Origin: Cubamyces lactineus
Taxonomy: Eukaryota; Basidiomycota; Agaricomycetes; Polyporales; Polyporaceae
Direction: 5' to 3'
Assembly: GCA_022376465.1 (NCBI GenBank)
Contig: JACDTU010000017.1
Coordinates: forward strand, 496,001-560,000
DNA: 64,000 nt
Below are positions 45,567 through 59,374 of the stretch, one piece after another. Numbering within the stretch: the stretch's first letter is position 1; each line of letters begins with the position of its first letter. The notes below the pieces were generated by a model. The model had not been told where the DNA came from, did not search any database, and saw nothing but the letters and a program-made list of their open reading frames with translations. Position numbers and translations under genes: made by a program.

Positions 45567-48500
45567 ATGGACTCTCATCCTGAAGAGCGTCCTGCTAAAA
45601 GGTTTAAGGTATGTTTCAAGAATTAAGAGATACGTATGAATGCTGATGTGTCCCACAGCACCAATCGTATGTAGACTCTCTGAGAGAAGTCCACCTACCA
45701 TCTGCGCTCAAGCAGTCAAAATTCGACCAGGACTTGGGCGTATGTTCACGTATCTCTTGTGAATCATCACTGTTAGCTGACGATGTATTAGGAGACCGGG
45801 TCACATTTCCATGAAGCACTTCTGCACTGGCAGGAGTTGAATCTCGCGCCCGCCTTCCTCAAGTTCGCCCGAGATGCAGAACCACTTTCGGCCTCGATGC
45901 CCTTGCTGGTACACAACTGGCAGGAGCTCGTCAAACTCTGGATTGGAGCACTGGATAAGAGCGATGACGAGGGTTTGAAGGCACTGCTTGAGTGAGTACA
46001 TCTTCTTCACACTCATCGAGTTCATGAGCGAACCAGGTACGTAGCCTTTTCCAAAAGCTTGCGCACGACCTCCGCACCACGCTCGCCCCGGACTACCCTC
46101 GCGTTCTCAAGCGGCTCCTGCAACTCCTCCCCCGTTCTCTCACTGCTGAGGCTTTGCCGGCTCTCCTCGCGACCTTCTCTGCGCTCTTCAAGTATGTCCT
46201 GATACCGTCTGTCGACTCTGAGCTCTTGCAACAAGCTTGGGCTGCCTTTCGAGATGTCCTTCCGCAATGCCATCCTGAGGTCCAGCGTGCGACTGCCGAG
46301 GTCTGGGGCGCAACTCTGCGTAGGCTGAAGGTCTCTCTGAGGGAAGATGCTGTTCGGATCTTGGCTTTGAGTTCGAATGAGGGGCTTGGGGATGCCTGTG
46401 CATGGATCTTCGTGACGGCTTGCAAGGTACGCCGTTACCTACCTCTTCTTCCCGGGAAGTATGCCTCACGTTTAGATCACAGTCTGTCTCGCAAACGGTT
46501 CATACCGCAACCCCGAGCTTGATCGCCCCTCTCGTCCGCTTCCACCTAGGGAGTGAAGCGCCAGAAGACTCGTTCACCCTCGTTCGCCGTGTTCTCACTG
46601 CGCTCATTCACCACTGCAAAGGCCCAGAGCAGTTTTCCCCCATTTCGGACGTCGTCGTGTCGCTGTTTGCGGAGACGATAAAAGAAGCAGACGAAGACCG
46701 GACGTGCCGGATCCTTGATGTCGTGAGCGTCGTATGCTCGGTCCGTCAGGGCTCACGCATGACCCGTCAGTACACCTCGCTGCCTTCGCGAGCTGAGAGA
46801 TCACTGACCTATCAGCTTGTAGACAAACAACTTTCGACTCTTCTCACCGAGTATGCGACGCTGCCGTTGACGGACAAGATGCATGGGTCGTTGCTACGGT
46901 TTGCAACCAGTGCCCTTACATCAGGCGAAATGGCGCTGTGGATGGCTCACGGTCGCAAGGTCTTGGAACGCTCCTGGGAGCGACCTATCCTAGGCATTGA
47001 ACTCACTGGAGCTCTCTCTGACTTGTCCTGGGGCGGCTGGAAACTCGTTGCCTCGTCTTACGTCTCCTCTAATACCCACAAGCTGCTCGATAGCCACCCG
47101 GCGCAGACACTCGAACTCCTTGCCGCCCTCCATAGGGAAAGGCGGTTGAACGATATGGACATCGTGTGGAAGCAGCGGTTCCAAACGTGGGTGGAGAAGA
47201 CGTTCGCGTCTTGGGAACACACCGAGCAGAATGTGCGCATACACTGATGCTATTCTGTTGGTGGATATGTCACTGATCGTACACTAGATCCAAATGCTAG
47301 AGAACGTGCTCGAGCTATCGAATCTGCTGCCTGCCTTACCCAAACTTCTGGTGACTATTATCGGCAAGACGCTACAGACCGAAGATCCTCGTTCGGAATA
47401 CGAGACGACCTACGCCAACTCGGCGTGGGTCCTCGGCGCGTGTTTGCAATGCTTATCTGAACGGCCTATGACGGAATGGGGGGACTCAGTCGATATCGCA
47501 CAATGGACGACAGCGGTCGTGAACAAATGGGGTTGGTCTGGGAAAGCCCTTGAAGGTTTGGCGTCTCTGATTCGAGCAAGGTCGGCTTCTTGTCATTGTC
47601 ATCAATACTATTAGCGGCTAACAGCACTTGATATCGAATGTAGCCGTGCAAAGTCGCCAGAGATCGCACTCGACACCCTCTACGAGCCGCTGAAGCCCTC
47701 GTTACTTTCCCACTCGCATGCGCTACGTCTAGAAACACTCCGCCTCCTGACGTCTCCTCTCGTCCAGGGGCCGGTAGGTGCTGCCGAGGTGTTGAAGAAG
47801 GCTCTCCAAGCCGAGGAGGTATCGATCGACGTGCAGGGCGTGCGTGAGCGTGTTCTCCGAATCAACCGTTTACCAGTAGTGGTCAAGGATGGCGATGAGC
47901 TCGGCGCCGGGATATGCGCCCGGTGGTTGATAGGTCAGTTCTCTCCCCATGATGCCACACCTTGTACGTTGCTGACTGCATTGTAGCTCAATTGAAGGTG
48001 AACCTTCGGCCTCTTTGGTCTGCGGCTACGAGCGCATTGTCTGCCTTGTCGAGTAGGTTCGGCGACCTGGTCTGGGGCCTACTCTTTCATGAGCTCCAAC
48101 ACGCCTCCTCTGCCACCAAGGATGCGGCGGCTGATCCCGCTTGGGTGAAGGAGGGTGTTGAGGAAGCCACGGATGACGTTTGGGAGGATGAGCGGAGCTG
48201 GAGAGACCCAAGCGCCCACAAGATGCGTACGGTTCTTGCAAGGTGGCTCGAGCACTCTGCGGCAGAGCATGCTATTGTCAAGGTTGGGGTTTTCTTGCAA
48301 TACTTCCGGCACAGATGCTGACTTGCAGACCAACAGAGCCAGATTACCGGTGACCGCTTCGATGCTACGACGTACGAGACGCAGCTGCTGGGCGTGCTCG
48401 AGGAGTGCTCCTCACTCGCGGAAAAGCACAATCGAGACCTCGTCCCATACTTCCTCTCCTTGGCCGGCCCTGATGCAGCGTCCAAGCTTTCTCGGTACAA

Positions 48501-51500
48501 GCTCTCCGCATGGCTCAAGCTGTTCTCCAAGTTCTCAAACCCGAATGCGCTGCGCTCCACCGACACGATGCGGGCGTTGTACGTTTCCCTGCTTTCGCAC
48601 CCCGATCGAGCATTACAGCGACTTGCGCTCTCCTGCCTCTTAACATACAAGACGCCGTCTCTCGTGTCCCACGAAGATTCCTTGCGGATGCTATTGGACG
48701 AGACGAAGTGGCGGGACGAGCTGACGCAGCTAGACTTCGCGCAGTTCGAGGTGGACGAACGTCCGGAGCTCGTGGATGTGATCATCCGTTTGCTCTTCGG
48801 GATGATGTTGGAGAGGAAGGGGCGGACGCGCGGTGCCGACCGACGCGCCGCGATTCTGTCCTCTCTCGCCGGATGTACGGACGAGGAGCTGCCCTTGCTC
48901 GTCGATCTCATGCTGCAGCCCATCAGAAAAGTGCGGCCGGCCCAGAACGCGGAGTTCTCTATCTGTCCGGTTCCGGAAGGCCTCTCGGAGAAGCAGCAGG
49001 TCGGATTCCTCACGCTGCTGGGCGATCTGCTGAAGCATCTTGGCTCCCGCGTCGTCTCGAAGTGGCCCGCCTTGCTCGAAACGTTGTTGGATCTTGTTGC
49101 GAGTGCGCAGACGTCTATAGACGCCCAGCGAGACGACGGCAGGCAAGACGACCACGCTGAAGATGATGCCGTGGCAGAGGAGGAAGAACAGGACACCGAG
49201 ACCGCTAGTTCTTCTAGGACCCTGCGGAGCATACGTCAACTCGGGTTGAAGCGATTCGCCGACTTCTTTCGCGCTCCCATAACGTATGACTTCTCGAGGT
49301 ATCTGCCCGAAGCGTTCAGGACCTGCATCTCTCCCCGTCTCCCCTCTCTGGATCTCGAGAACACGCAGTCACCCTCTGCTCTCCTGGACCTCTTCCATTC
49401 CTGGACACAGCGCTCGCAGTATGCGGCTTACCTCGTGCAGTATGACAATCGCGTGCTCCCGAAGATATACGACTGCTTGGTGGCGACGAACGTCAAGCCT
49501 GCCGTCATCTCCAAGGTGTTTGACATAGTCGAACAGCTGCAGGCGTTGTCCGTGTCAGACCCGACGATCTTGGATACCGTGTTCAAGCCCCACGTCTCGC
49601 GCTTGCTCTCGAATCTGTCTACGCTGGTCACACGCTCGAAAGGCAATGCTGCTGCTGTAACGGACGTGCTGGGTCGTCGTCAAATCGCCATCCTCTCTGA
49701 GCTTGCTCCGTACCTCTCAGATGGCGTGCAGGCCAAGATGTTACTGGACCTGTTCTCACCGCTCCTGCGCAAGCCGCACAAGACGGTCCCGGAGAAGGTG
49801 AAGGTTGACATGACTACCATCCTCTGTAGCTTGTTCCCTCTCATCCAGGATCTCGCGCACGCGGAGAGCGATACCTATGTGAAGACGTATACGCTTCTTT
49901 CGCAGCTTTTCCAGACTCTCCGATCTAGACAAGCTCGTATCGCTCTGGTGAAAGCTTTCAGACGTCTTGCGGAGGTACAACCCTCCATCCTGTCGCTGGC
50001 CGAGCTCATGGACTCGCTGAATGCGTATTCCACCAAACGCCTTGAGGAGCCTGATTTCGACCGTCGCTTGGAGGCGTTCACGGAGCTTAACGAGAAGCTC
50101 TACCTGACGTTTTCTTGCCGCGATTGGTTACCCGTCATCTACAACATGCTCAGTTTCATCCAAGACCCGCTCGAGCTGACCATCCGAAGCAACGCTGCGA
50201 CTGCCCTGAAGCGCTTCATAGACTTCGTCGCGGACCAGCAAGGGGACTACGAGGAGACCTTTCTGAAGGTGCTGTATCCCGGCATGAAGAACGGACTGAG
50301 GTCGAAGACGGAGCTTGTACGCGCCGAGCTTCTCGGTGTATTGTCGCACGCCGTGGCCCGGTGCGTCAACATCGCCTCGCTGCAGGAGATGCGTGTCTTG
50401 CTCGCCGGCGGGGACGAGGAGGCGAACTTCTTCAACAACATCCACCACGTCCAGATCCACCGCCGAACCCGTGCGATCCGCCGTCTGGCCGAGTTCGCCG
50501 ATCAAGGCCATTTTCGCAGCACAACCCTCGCGGAGGTCTTCATTCCCCTGGTTGGCAACTACGTCGTGTCGACGGACTCCCTCGACCATCATCTCGTGAA
50601 CGAGGCTATCCTTGCGATGGGTCAGATGGCGAAGCGTCTGAACTGGGGCGCGTACTACGCCCTGGTCCAACGCCATTTGAAGCTCGCGAAGCAGAAAGAT
50701 GCCTCGGAAAAGGTCTACGTTCGTGCTATTGTTGCGATCCTGGACAGCTTCCACTTTCCCATGGACGAATCTGTGAAGGAGGACGAGGTCGCTGACATGG
50801 CTGTGGCGGATGCCGAGGGCGGTGATGAGGTCGTGGAGGGCGAGAAGGAAACAGCAGTCGAGAAGGGAATGGAGGATGAGGTCGAGGCGCCCGCACAGAC
50901 GGACGAAGCGTCACAGGTGGCGGCGAGGCCAGCTTCGGATACGACGAAGGTTGCCCGCATTCAAGATGCGGTAAACCACCGGCTACTGCCAAGCCTCATC
51001 TCTTACCTGGAGAAGCGGGATGAGACGGAAGACAGTCTTCGGATTCCCGTATCCACTGGTATCGTCCAAATCGCGAAGCATCTTCCTCTAGAGCATCGAG
51101 ACGCGCAGATCTCCAAACTCTTGACCGTTCTCAGCCAGGTCTTGAGGAGTAAATCGCAGGAGACTCGAGACCTTGCTCGAGAGACTCTGTGTCGCATTGC
51201 TATCAGCCTTGGTCCTGACTACCTCCCGTTAATGATTCGGGAGATGCGTGCTGCGTTGCTTCGTGGGCCTCATCTTCACGTCCTGGCGTACTCAGTACAC
51301 TCTGTGCTTGTCCATGTCACCACTGGCGACCGTGCTACCGCATTCCATACGCTGGACGACTGCGTCAACGACGTCGCCGCCGTCTCATCTGAGGTCATCT
51401 TTGGCGAGTCAGGGAAAGACGTCCAATCAGAAGGCTTCAAGACCAAAATGCGCGAAGTACGGTCCTCCTCCTCGAAGGGCGTCGATTCCTTCGCGATTCT

Positions 51501-54119
51501 CGCGAAGTACATCACCCCGCCCAAGATCAGCAGCCTCCTTCTGCCCATCCGCAACATCCTACAGGAGACGGAAACGCTGAAGGTCATGCAGCAGGTCGAG
51601 GAACTCTTGCGGCGCATTGCTAGCGGACTCAATTCGAATGCTCATCTCGTGCCGACCGAATTGCTAGTTCTATGCCACACCCTCATCAGCCAGAACGCTC
51701 GCTTCCTGAAGGAGGTCCCCAAGATTCAACAGCACGGGAAGGGCGGCAAACAGAAGGATCACGCTCTCGTGCAGGTGAAGCGTCGCCTTCCTTCTGACGC
51801 GGATCACTACGCGAACAACTCCTTCCGGTAAGCTCATAGTGACCTGTGGGAGAATGCGGATCCTGACCAGACGTAGGTTCGTAGTGTTTGGTTTGGAGCT
51901 ATTCAACACTGCGCATCGGCGCGGTCGTTTCGATTACAAGGACTCCAAGGTGATTGCTCGGCTCGAACCTATGGTCCCCGTCATCGGGAACACGCTCTAC
52001 TCGTCGCACATGCAAGTCATTGTTCCGGGTCTGAAAGCTGCCGCCGCAATCGTTAAGTGTCCTCTGAAGTCTATCGAGAAGTCGCTCCCTGTCTTCATTC
52101 GCCAAATCATCGACGTGATCAAGCAGGCGGGTTCTACCGAACCTGACACCGTACAAACCGCGTTCAAGTCCCTTGCTACCATCCTCCGCGACCATGCAAG
52201 TGCGCAAGTCAAGGAGAAGGACCTAGTTTACCTGCTTGAGCTCCTAGCGCCAGACTTGGAAGAGCCTGAACGTCAAGCTGCTGTCTTCACCATGTTACGC
52301 GCCATCGTCTCCCGGAGATTTGTCGTCCCCGAGATTTACGACATCATGGACAAGGTCGCAGAGATCATGGTCACCAATCAGTCTCCCCAGGTGCAAGAGC
52401 TCTGTCGAGGGGCCCTGCTCCAGTTCCTCCTCGACTACCCGCAAGGCAAGGGTCGGCTGAAGAATCAAATGACGTTCCTTGTCAAGAACTTGTCGTACGT
52501 CTACGAAAGCGGGCGCAAGTCAGTGATAGAGCTCCTCAGCGCCATTATCGCCAAATTCGAGACGAGCCTCGTTCAGGAGTACGCGGATCTGCTCTTCGTT
52601 GGCCTCGTTATGGTCATCGCGAACGACGAATCGACGAAGTGCCGGGAGATGGCGGCAGAACTTATCAAGAACCTCTTGAGCCGTCTGGAGACAGCTCAAC
52701 GCAACGTCATCATGTCTCACGTTCACTCCTGGGCAGTGCAGCAGTCGCAACCGCAGCTCACTCGCGTCTCTGCGCAGCTATACGGCTTGATCGTCGACTT
52801 CCTGAAACAGGACGTCGGCCCCTACGTGCCGTCTATCTTGGAGGATATGAATGGTGTTCTTCATCGTTGCGCTCTTGCGCTCGAGTCGGCTACCACCGCC
52901 GAAGAGGAGGACTACGACGAGACCAGCGTGGAGGTACTAGCGTCCCAATGGCAGACCCCGTACCATACGCTGCTCGTGTTCTCTAAGGTGCTTCGCGACA
53001 GAGCAGACATCGCCGCGCAAGAAGACAAGGTTCACTGGTCTTCCGTTATCACGCTCCTGCTCTTCCCCCACGCTTGGGTCAGGACCGCGGCTTCCCGGCT
53101 GCTAGGAACCCTCTACGCCACTGTCCCTGTCGCCCCACCTCGTGCTGACGACGACTCCCTGTTCTCTGAAGAGATGCTGAAGGAGGTCGCCACGAAGCTA
53201 TCGCTGCAGCTGAAGAGCGATAAGCTCGACGAAGCTCTCGGCCTGCAGGTTGTCAAGAATCTATTCTACATTGGAAAGTGCTTCTGTGCGATAGCTCTGC
53301 CGGCGCGCGATGCTGCGGCAGACACAGCTGCAGAAGAATCTGGGGACGATTCCTCCCATGACAGTGAGGATCGCGAGGATGCGAATAGCAGCGGACATCC
53401 GCTCCCATGGCTGTTCTCCAAGCTCTCCTATCAGTCGCGTTCAGCGCTTATACGTCGCCGCAGCAAGGCTGCAAGTTCAGTGAGTTACCATCGTCGGTTC
53501 TTTTCCGGCGAAGTCTGCTGACGCCTCATAACCATTCAAGCCCAATTGGTCACAACAGCCAGCTGCGGTATTGAAGTGGTTTGCAGCAATGGTGTCTTAT
53601 ATGGAAGCATCGCAAGTCGAGCACTTCTTGATGCACATTCTGTCGCCTGTCTACCGTATAGTCGAAGATGATACTATCCGGGATTTACAGATGGGTTGGT
53701 AGCTCCCTTCGCTTACGCAGTCCATCGACGCTCACCTCAGGCACAGATGAATTGAAGACCCTTGCCATTGAGTTGCAGGACCTCGTGCAGGGCAAGGTTG
53801 GCACGACAAAGTTCGCCAACGTATACAACACTATTCGTCAGAAGGTGCTGGAGGTCAGGCGCGAGCGGAGGACCGCGCGTGTTGTTCAGGTACGGCTGCA
53901 ACTCAGTTCATGTGTCAGGTATACTCATAGACCTCGAAGACGACGACGAATCCTGCAGCTGCGGCAAAGAGGAAACACCAAAGAAACGTCGCGAAGAAGG
54001 AAAGTCGCAAGCGGAAGAACGAGGTGTACATGTGAGCAATCTGTTGTTGGCTCATGAATGACGGCTAACCCTACGACAGGCAGAGTAAGGGCAAGGCAAA
54101 GCGTAGAAGAGCAGATTGA
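45567..54119 (+). CDS. UTP20: U3 snoRNP-associated protein UTP20 (DRIM homologue)
   Basis: A giant HEAT-repeat scaffold of the small-subunit processome, needed in the nucleolus for 18S rRNA maturation. Fifteen exons (45567-45608, 45659-45739, 45792-45991, 46045-46426, 46483-46765, 46823-47232, 47288-47580, 47644-47933, 47987-48282, 48337-51827, 51877-53479, 53559-53694, 53741-53889, 53931-54031, 54080-54119) close in frame to 2598 residues, close to the 2493 of yeast. The N-terminus reads MDSHPEERPAKRFKHQSYVD. A DRIM-type helical region follows (LFQKLAHDLRTTLAPDYPRV). The 3.5-kb tenth exon codes for a long array of alpha-helical repeats with an acidic linker near 49145-49200 and another near 50770-50900. 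Exon 11 opens RFVVFGLELFNTAHRRGRFD. The lysine- and arginine-rich C-terminus (KKESRKRKNEVYMQSKGKAKRRRAD, stated as position only in its final 25 residues) is a typical nucleolar tail. Confidence 0.96.
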
Positions 54120-54441
54120 GTTGTTTCTCTTGTTTGTATACTATACCATAACGCTTCTCTTCTGGAGCATCGGTAGTAGTTGGATGCTGGTTCTATCAAG
54201 CATACCGCCTAGGCGCATCCATCACGCATCCACTCATCAGTTCAGATGTGAACAGCACGGCCTGCGGTAAGATCGTCGAGACCCGTAGGGTGTTCAGCCC
54301 GATCTCAACCGGAGCATTCATGGCCGTTTCCCGTGGTCCTGCTAAATCTCTATCTGCCCTTTCGCGCGAATGCTGCGGCAGATGTTGCGAATATATCTAC
54401 CGCCCCGTCCTGTAGCATTCTAGCATCCTCCCCAGTTTCCC
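54120..54441. promoter_or_regulatory. Intergenic region before dynamin-like gene
   Basis: About 320 bp holding the UTP20 3' end and the promoter of the GTPase gene. A TTTGTATACTATACC string shortly after the UTP20 stop fits a polyadenylation region. GAATATATCTACC at about 54389 lies some 50 bp before the next ATG and may be a TATA-like element. Confidence 0.45.
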
Positions 54442-57293
54442 ATGTCTCACACACTGAACAATCGTTCACCACCCTCGTCCCCCGCAATGTCTGATACCGA
54501 CTCTATAGATAGCTTCTTGTCGACCGATGGTGACGACACCCGTCCTAACGAGGGGGTGGGCCTATCCAGCCCAGAACATGCAGCCGCACGAAGGAAGATG
54601 CTCGACGTGGTGAACGCACTTCATTTGACGGGGTGCGTACACCAATTTATGGAGCAATTACTTGTTCAATACCCGGCATTGATGAGACATTACAGGGTGC
54701 AGGTTGATATAGACCTTCCCATCATCGCTGCCTTAGGGCAGCAGAGCGCAGGAAAATCCTCGCTGATAGAAGCAATATCTGGAATCACACTTCCGCGCGC
54801 GGGCGGTACCTGTACCAGGTCTGTGATATTCTCTTTTGTCTATGCATCTGACCTATGTTCACGTTTGGGACGACCTAGATCGCCCACAGAATGTCGCCTC
54901 TCCTACTCCAAGGATCCTTGGAAATGTCTCGTTTTCCTTCGCATCCTAACGGACGTGGATGGCAGGCCGCTGGGTCAACCTAACAATATCACGTTCGGAG
55001 ACCCAATCCTCGACAAAGCAGAGGTCGAGGAGAGGGTGAGACGTGCTCAGAGGGCTATCCTGAGCCCCAGCGTCCCTCCCGAGGAATTCCTTGCTGGCAA
55101 CGAGGATATGCTGCCTCCGCGAGAGGTGTCGTTCTCCACTAATGTCGTATGTTTGCAAATCAGTGGTCCCGATGTTGAGGATCTATCATTTTGCGACTTG
55201 CCAGGTAAGGACGATCTAAGTGTTGAATGCCCCTGAAAAGCTGTTCTGATGAAATTCCCGACCTAGGTCTTATTGCTAGTGTCGGCTCAGCTGGCAGCGC
55301 AGACGATATTGCCCTTGTGAGGAATTTGGCGACGACGTGTATCGCGAGACCGAGTTGCCTTGTCCTATTGACTGTGGCATGTGAAAGTAAGTCGCAAATT
55401 GCTGCTACTCTTTTGCCTCTTCGCCCTTAGAGAATGTTTTAGCGGACTTCCAGAATCAAGGCGCCCATCAGCTGGCGAAAACCTACGACCCGGAAGGCAA
55501 ACGTACAATCGGTACGATGCTTTGCAGTCGTTTCTACTGGATGCTGATGGTAGCCTCTAAGGCGTCCTGACAAAACCCGATCGGATTCCCCCTGGGGAAG
55601 AGGACAACTGGTTGCGTTACATTCGAGGCCAAAGCGAGCCCTTGACACATGGATGGTTCAGCGTGAAGCAGCCTGACTCTCGTGCCCTCAATGCTGGGAT
55701 CACCTGGGAAGAAGCGCGCGAAAGCGAGCAGAAATTCTTCGCCTCGACCATGCCGTGGAACCAGCTCGATCTAGAACACAAGAATCGGCTCGGTACTCAC
55801 AAGCTGGTTGAACGCCTGAGCGATTTGCTTGCCGACAAAATTGCGCAAAGGTATGTAGCAACAATGCGATTTTCAGGTGAAAGTAAACCATGATACCGCT
55901 TAAACCTGCCCAGGCTTCCTGGCATCCAAGAGGAACTGCAAGAACTTCTCGGGACGACTGACGCACAATTGGAAAAGCTCCCAAAGCCACCCTCCAGCGA
56001 CGCATTGTCCGAGGTCTTACATCTCATCTCAACGTTTTGCAAGGGGCTGTCTCAGCTTCTAGAGGGGACCCCAGAAGAAGACGGACTTCTGCAATCCATA
56101 CGGCCTGTTTGTGATACTTTCCGTCAGGCCGTCAGGTCGACGGAGCCTGACTTCCGTGCTTACGAGCGTCAATTTGCCGTCCGCCACCCCGACGCACACA
56201 AGTATATCTATCCCTCCTTTCTCTCGAGCGAGGAGGAGGCTCCATTCACGCCGCAGGACAATGGGCGTGCAATATTCATCGATGATGTGATGAATCGTGC
56301 CCAACAGTTCGTCCAACAATGCAAAATAATGGGCTGCCACGTTACTCACCGTTATTTTATCAGAGCCATCACGCGCGAGCTTCCTCATCATTACCCTTTC
56401 ATCCTCACGCAACAGTACATCAGCGATTTCATCGCACAGTGGAAGAGGCCCTACGAAACCCTGTTTCGTGAAGTCCAGCGTGTACTGATCAAGCATATCA
56501 AGAACTTCGTATCGGACCACTTTTCTCAGTACCCGAATCTTATGCACCGTGTTCAGTACGTCGGCGTGCAAGATCACATCTCTATTAAATGTGCTGATGC
56601 CTATTCAACTTCATAGCGCCATCGTGGGCGATTTTATCTCGTCTTCGTCTGACTCGACCCTGAACCAGCTTCAATCGTTCTTGGCCCTCGAGAAGCGGCC
56701 CAGGACGCTCAGTAAAGCATACTACTCAGACTACCGTGACAAATTCCTTAGCCACTACAAATCGTGCCGTCCCACGGCGGAACAACCTCGCGAGAACTTC
56801 GCAAACAAGCTTCAATCATACATGCAACCACAATCGGACATGAACAAGTACATCAACCGCGTGCTCAACGGCTTGACTGACATTGGCTTGCCTGGCATGA
56901 CACCCAACGACATCGCCAAGTTGCTCCCGTCGGATCCTTACGACGCGGCGATCGACATCATGGCAGGCGTCCGGGCATACTTCCAAGGTACGTTCAAGTC
57001 TTCAAACCTGCAAGACGACCTTTGGTACTGACCTGCGCGTAGTGGCGTATAAGAGGTTCTGCGACAACATCGCCAATGCGATAGACGACGAGCTTGTGCT
57101 AGGGCTCGATCGTGGACAGGCACTTGAGAAAGCCCTGCGTACTGGCCTTGGCATTGGTGGCCCTGACGTGCACGCCCGCTGCAAAGAGTACATTCAGGAG
57201 CCCCGGCAAATCGCTGATCGTCGCGAAGAACTGATGAAGAGGCGCGAACGCCTGGAGACCGCTCGGAAGCAGCTGGCAGAAGTATGGCTCTGA
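54442..57293 (+). CDS. Dynamin-family GTPase (Mx/Vps1-like)
   Basis: A large GTPase that would assemble on membranes for fission or remodelling. Nine exons (54442-54818, 54879-55204, 55267-55386, 55443-55511, 55562-55850, 55914-56306, 56364-56555, 56617-56987, 57043-57293) give 795 residues. A Ser/Asp-rich leader (1-50) is followed by the G domain: P-loop GQQSAGKSS (99-107), switch-I PRAGGTCTR, DLPG (232-235), and TKPDR (301-305). A helical stalk follows (NRAQQAITRELPHHYPF; KRPRTLSKAYYSDYRDKF), ending in a GTPase effector domain (VAYKRFCDNIANAIDDEL to the C-terminus). There is no PH domain and no transmembrane segment, so it is nearer the Mx/Vps1-like group than classical dynamin. It belongs to the expanded dynamin-like set of Agaricomycetes; the membrane target is unknown. 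An alternative start at 54487 would shorten it by 15 residues. Confidence 0.93.
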
Positions 57294-57534
57294 CATTAGG
57301 ACTGTGTGTAGCCTCGTAGCCTCATAGTGTTCGATGATCGCGATATATGAAACGGCAGTATCAGGAACCTCATCCCATTCCCTCGCGTATGTAGGAAGTA
57401 GATAGATTAGTCGACAGTGTGGTACGGGAATTGTTTTGTTGATAGCAACTGGTGTGGTTTGAATTACAGAGTATAGATTCCCCATGAGTCCAGTACAACA
57501 TTTTTAAGGCTTACAACAGTCGTCATCCCATGCC

Positions 57535-59374
57535 TTACACGACCTCTTGTACTTCCTCCAACATCCACTTCTCTCTATCCATCTCTTTGACATGCGGTGC
57601 GATATTTTCAACGATTCTCCCCGGCCCTCCTGAGATGAGACGCCGCCGATACTGGGTGCTAGTGATAGGAGTCGAGTTATGGTAGAGGGAGTCGATCTGT
57701 TCGAGCGACAATCCCTTCGTCTCCGGGATACAGAAGTAGGTGAAGACGACGCAACCCGCACACGTTGAGCCCCAGATGAAGAACACCTTGACACCGAGGC
57801 CCGCGTTTCCTGGGCCCGAGTTGACCAGATACGGCGTCGCGAACGCGAGGGCCCAATTCCACAGCCTCGTGTAGCCCGATGGGTCAGAGTGAATTCATGA
57901 CGAGGTCAACGGGGACTCAGTGCTTACCAGTTGGACGCCGCGGAAAGCGACACACCCTTCGCGCGGACGTTGAGCGGAAAGATCTCGCCTACTACAACCC
58001 AAGCTACTGGTCCCCATGTCGCGGCGAAGGTCCCCACGTAGATGCAGACGATCCCGATGAGCGCTCTTTGGCCCGCAAGGTTCTCGATTGAGATGGTGAC
58101 ACCCAGAATGGCAACCAGAAATTCGCATAAGCACATGAGGACCGCGCCCCAGAGGAGCAGCGATCTGCGCCCGAACCGGTCAACCGCCCACATTCCGGGG
58201 AGCGTCATGCCCATGTTGACGATGTTGATGGCGACAGAGATGAGGAACGGATTCTGTATTCCGGCGCTGGTGAAGAATGTTATGCCATCTATGCCGTAAC
58301 GCATCATGAGCTACAAGAACAAGGGGAGAGAATTTCTGTGCAACATACAGTACGAGATAAAGTTGACACCGGTAAGTTGCTGCCACGCCTGCAATGCAAT
58401 ACCGGTCCATGTGCGAAGTGCGATCTTGTTGTGGGTGGAACGGAAGCAGTCGATGTAGGAACTCTGGCCAATCTCGCGTTCTGCTTCTAGGGCCGCAGCG
58501 ATTTCTTCGAGCTCTGCTACCACTGTAGGATCGGTCGTGGGCAAGGATCTAAGACGCGACAGTGCTTTGGCCGCGTAGTCTGGACGGTTCTTTCTGATAA
58601 GCCAACGCGGTGTCTGGGAAAGCGGATTAGCACTGGACGTCAAAAGAATCGTCGATATGCGAGATATGCACCTCTGGTAGCCATATCATGCCTATGAAGA
58701 GTACGAAAGCCCAGATTAATTGTACTGAGATTGAGATTTGCCACGCAGAATGATTCTGGCGATCCTTCGTCGCGTTGTTGATCACCGCGGCGAGCAGCAA
58801 GCCTATCGTGATCGCCCATTGGTAACAAGAGACGATCGCGCCACGTATCCACTTGGGCGAACATTCAGACTGATACATCGGGATGAGAGTGGAAACGAGG
58901 CCAACACCGAGGCCTGCAAAGAAACGGCCGACAACGAAAGTAGCAAGGGTCAATGCCCCGGTTTGAAGTGCGACCCCGAGTGAGAAGACGATACAGGCGA
59001 GCATGATGCCGATGCGTCTACCCAGAAAGTCAGCTGCTGGAGCCCCGCCCAAAGCCCCTTGTGTGAATGTCAGTACCTACAATTCGAAAAGCAAACTAGC
59101 AGCATAACCCGTACTGACCTAAAAACGTCCCTGCGGAGAGGATCGATACGACAAGGGACTCCCTAGCAGTGGGGAGGGAATAGCCGATGCTCGCGCTCCT
59201 GTCCGGCACGCCGAAGGTCTTGATCCAGTCCTCCATCTGGATAACTCCGGAAATTGTGCCTGTGTCATAGCCGAAAAGCATGCCTCCGAACGCGGCAAAA
59301 GCAGTCATAGCAATGCCCGACATCCCGCGGTTGTGGACATGGCCCGCCAGATGTGAGATTGATCCAACCGACAT
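57535..59374 (-). CDS. MFS sugar (hexose) transporter, copy A
   Basis: A proton-coupled sugar porter of the major facilitator superfamily in the plasma membrane. Five exons (59374-59119, 59057-58672, 58613-58349, 58288-57928, 57865-57535) give 532 residues. Motifs follow the family: GMLFGYDTGTISGVIQMEDW in helix 1, GRRIG after helix 2, GRFFAGLGVGLVS and YQSECSPKWIRGAIVS between helices 4 and 5, then TPRWLIRK at the start of the cytosolic loop. Helix 7 has QQLTGVNFISYYG, helix 8-9 DRFGRRSLL, helix 10 WGPVAWVVVGEIFPLNVRAK, and PETKGLSLEQID closes helix 12. It is convergent with the dynamin-like gene, with 241 bp between the stops. Exon lengths of 386, 265 and 361 are shared with the two copies to the right. 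Confidence 0.95.

Noticed and set aside
48087..49239. Minus-strand frames of 381 and 169 codons.
   Set aside because: Shadows of UTP20 exons 9 and 10.
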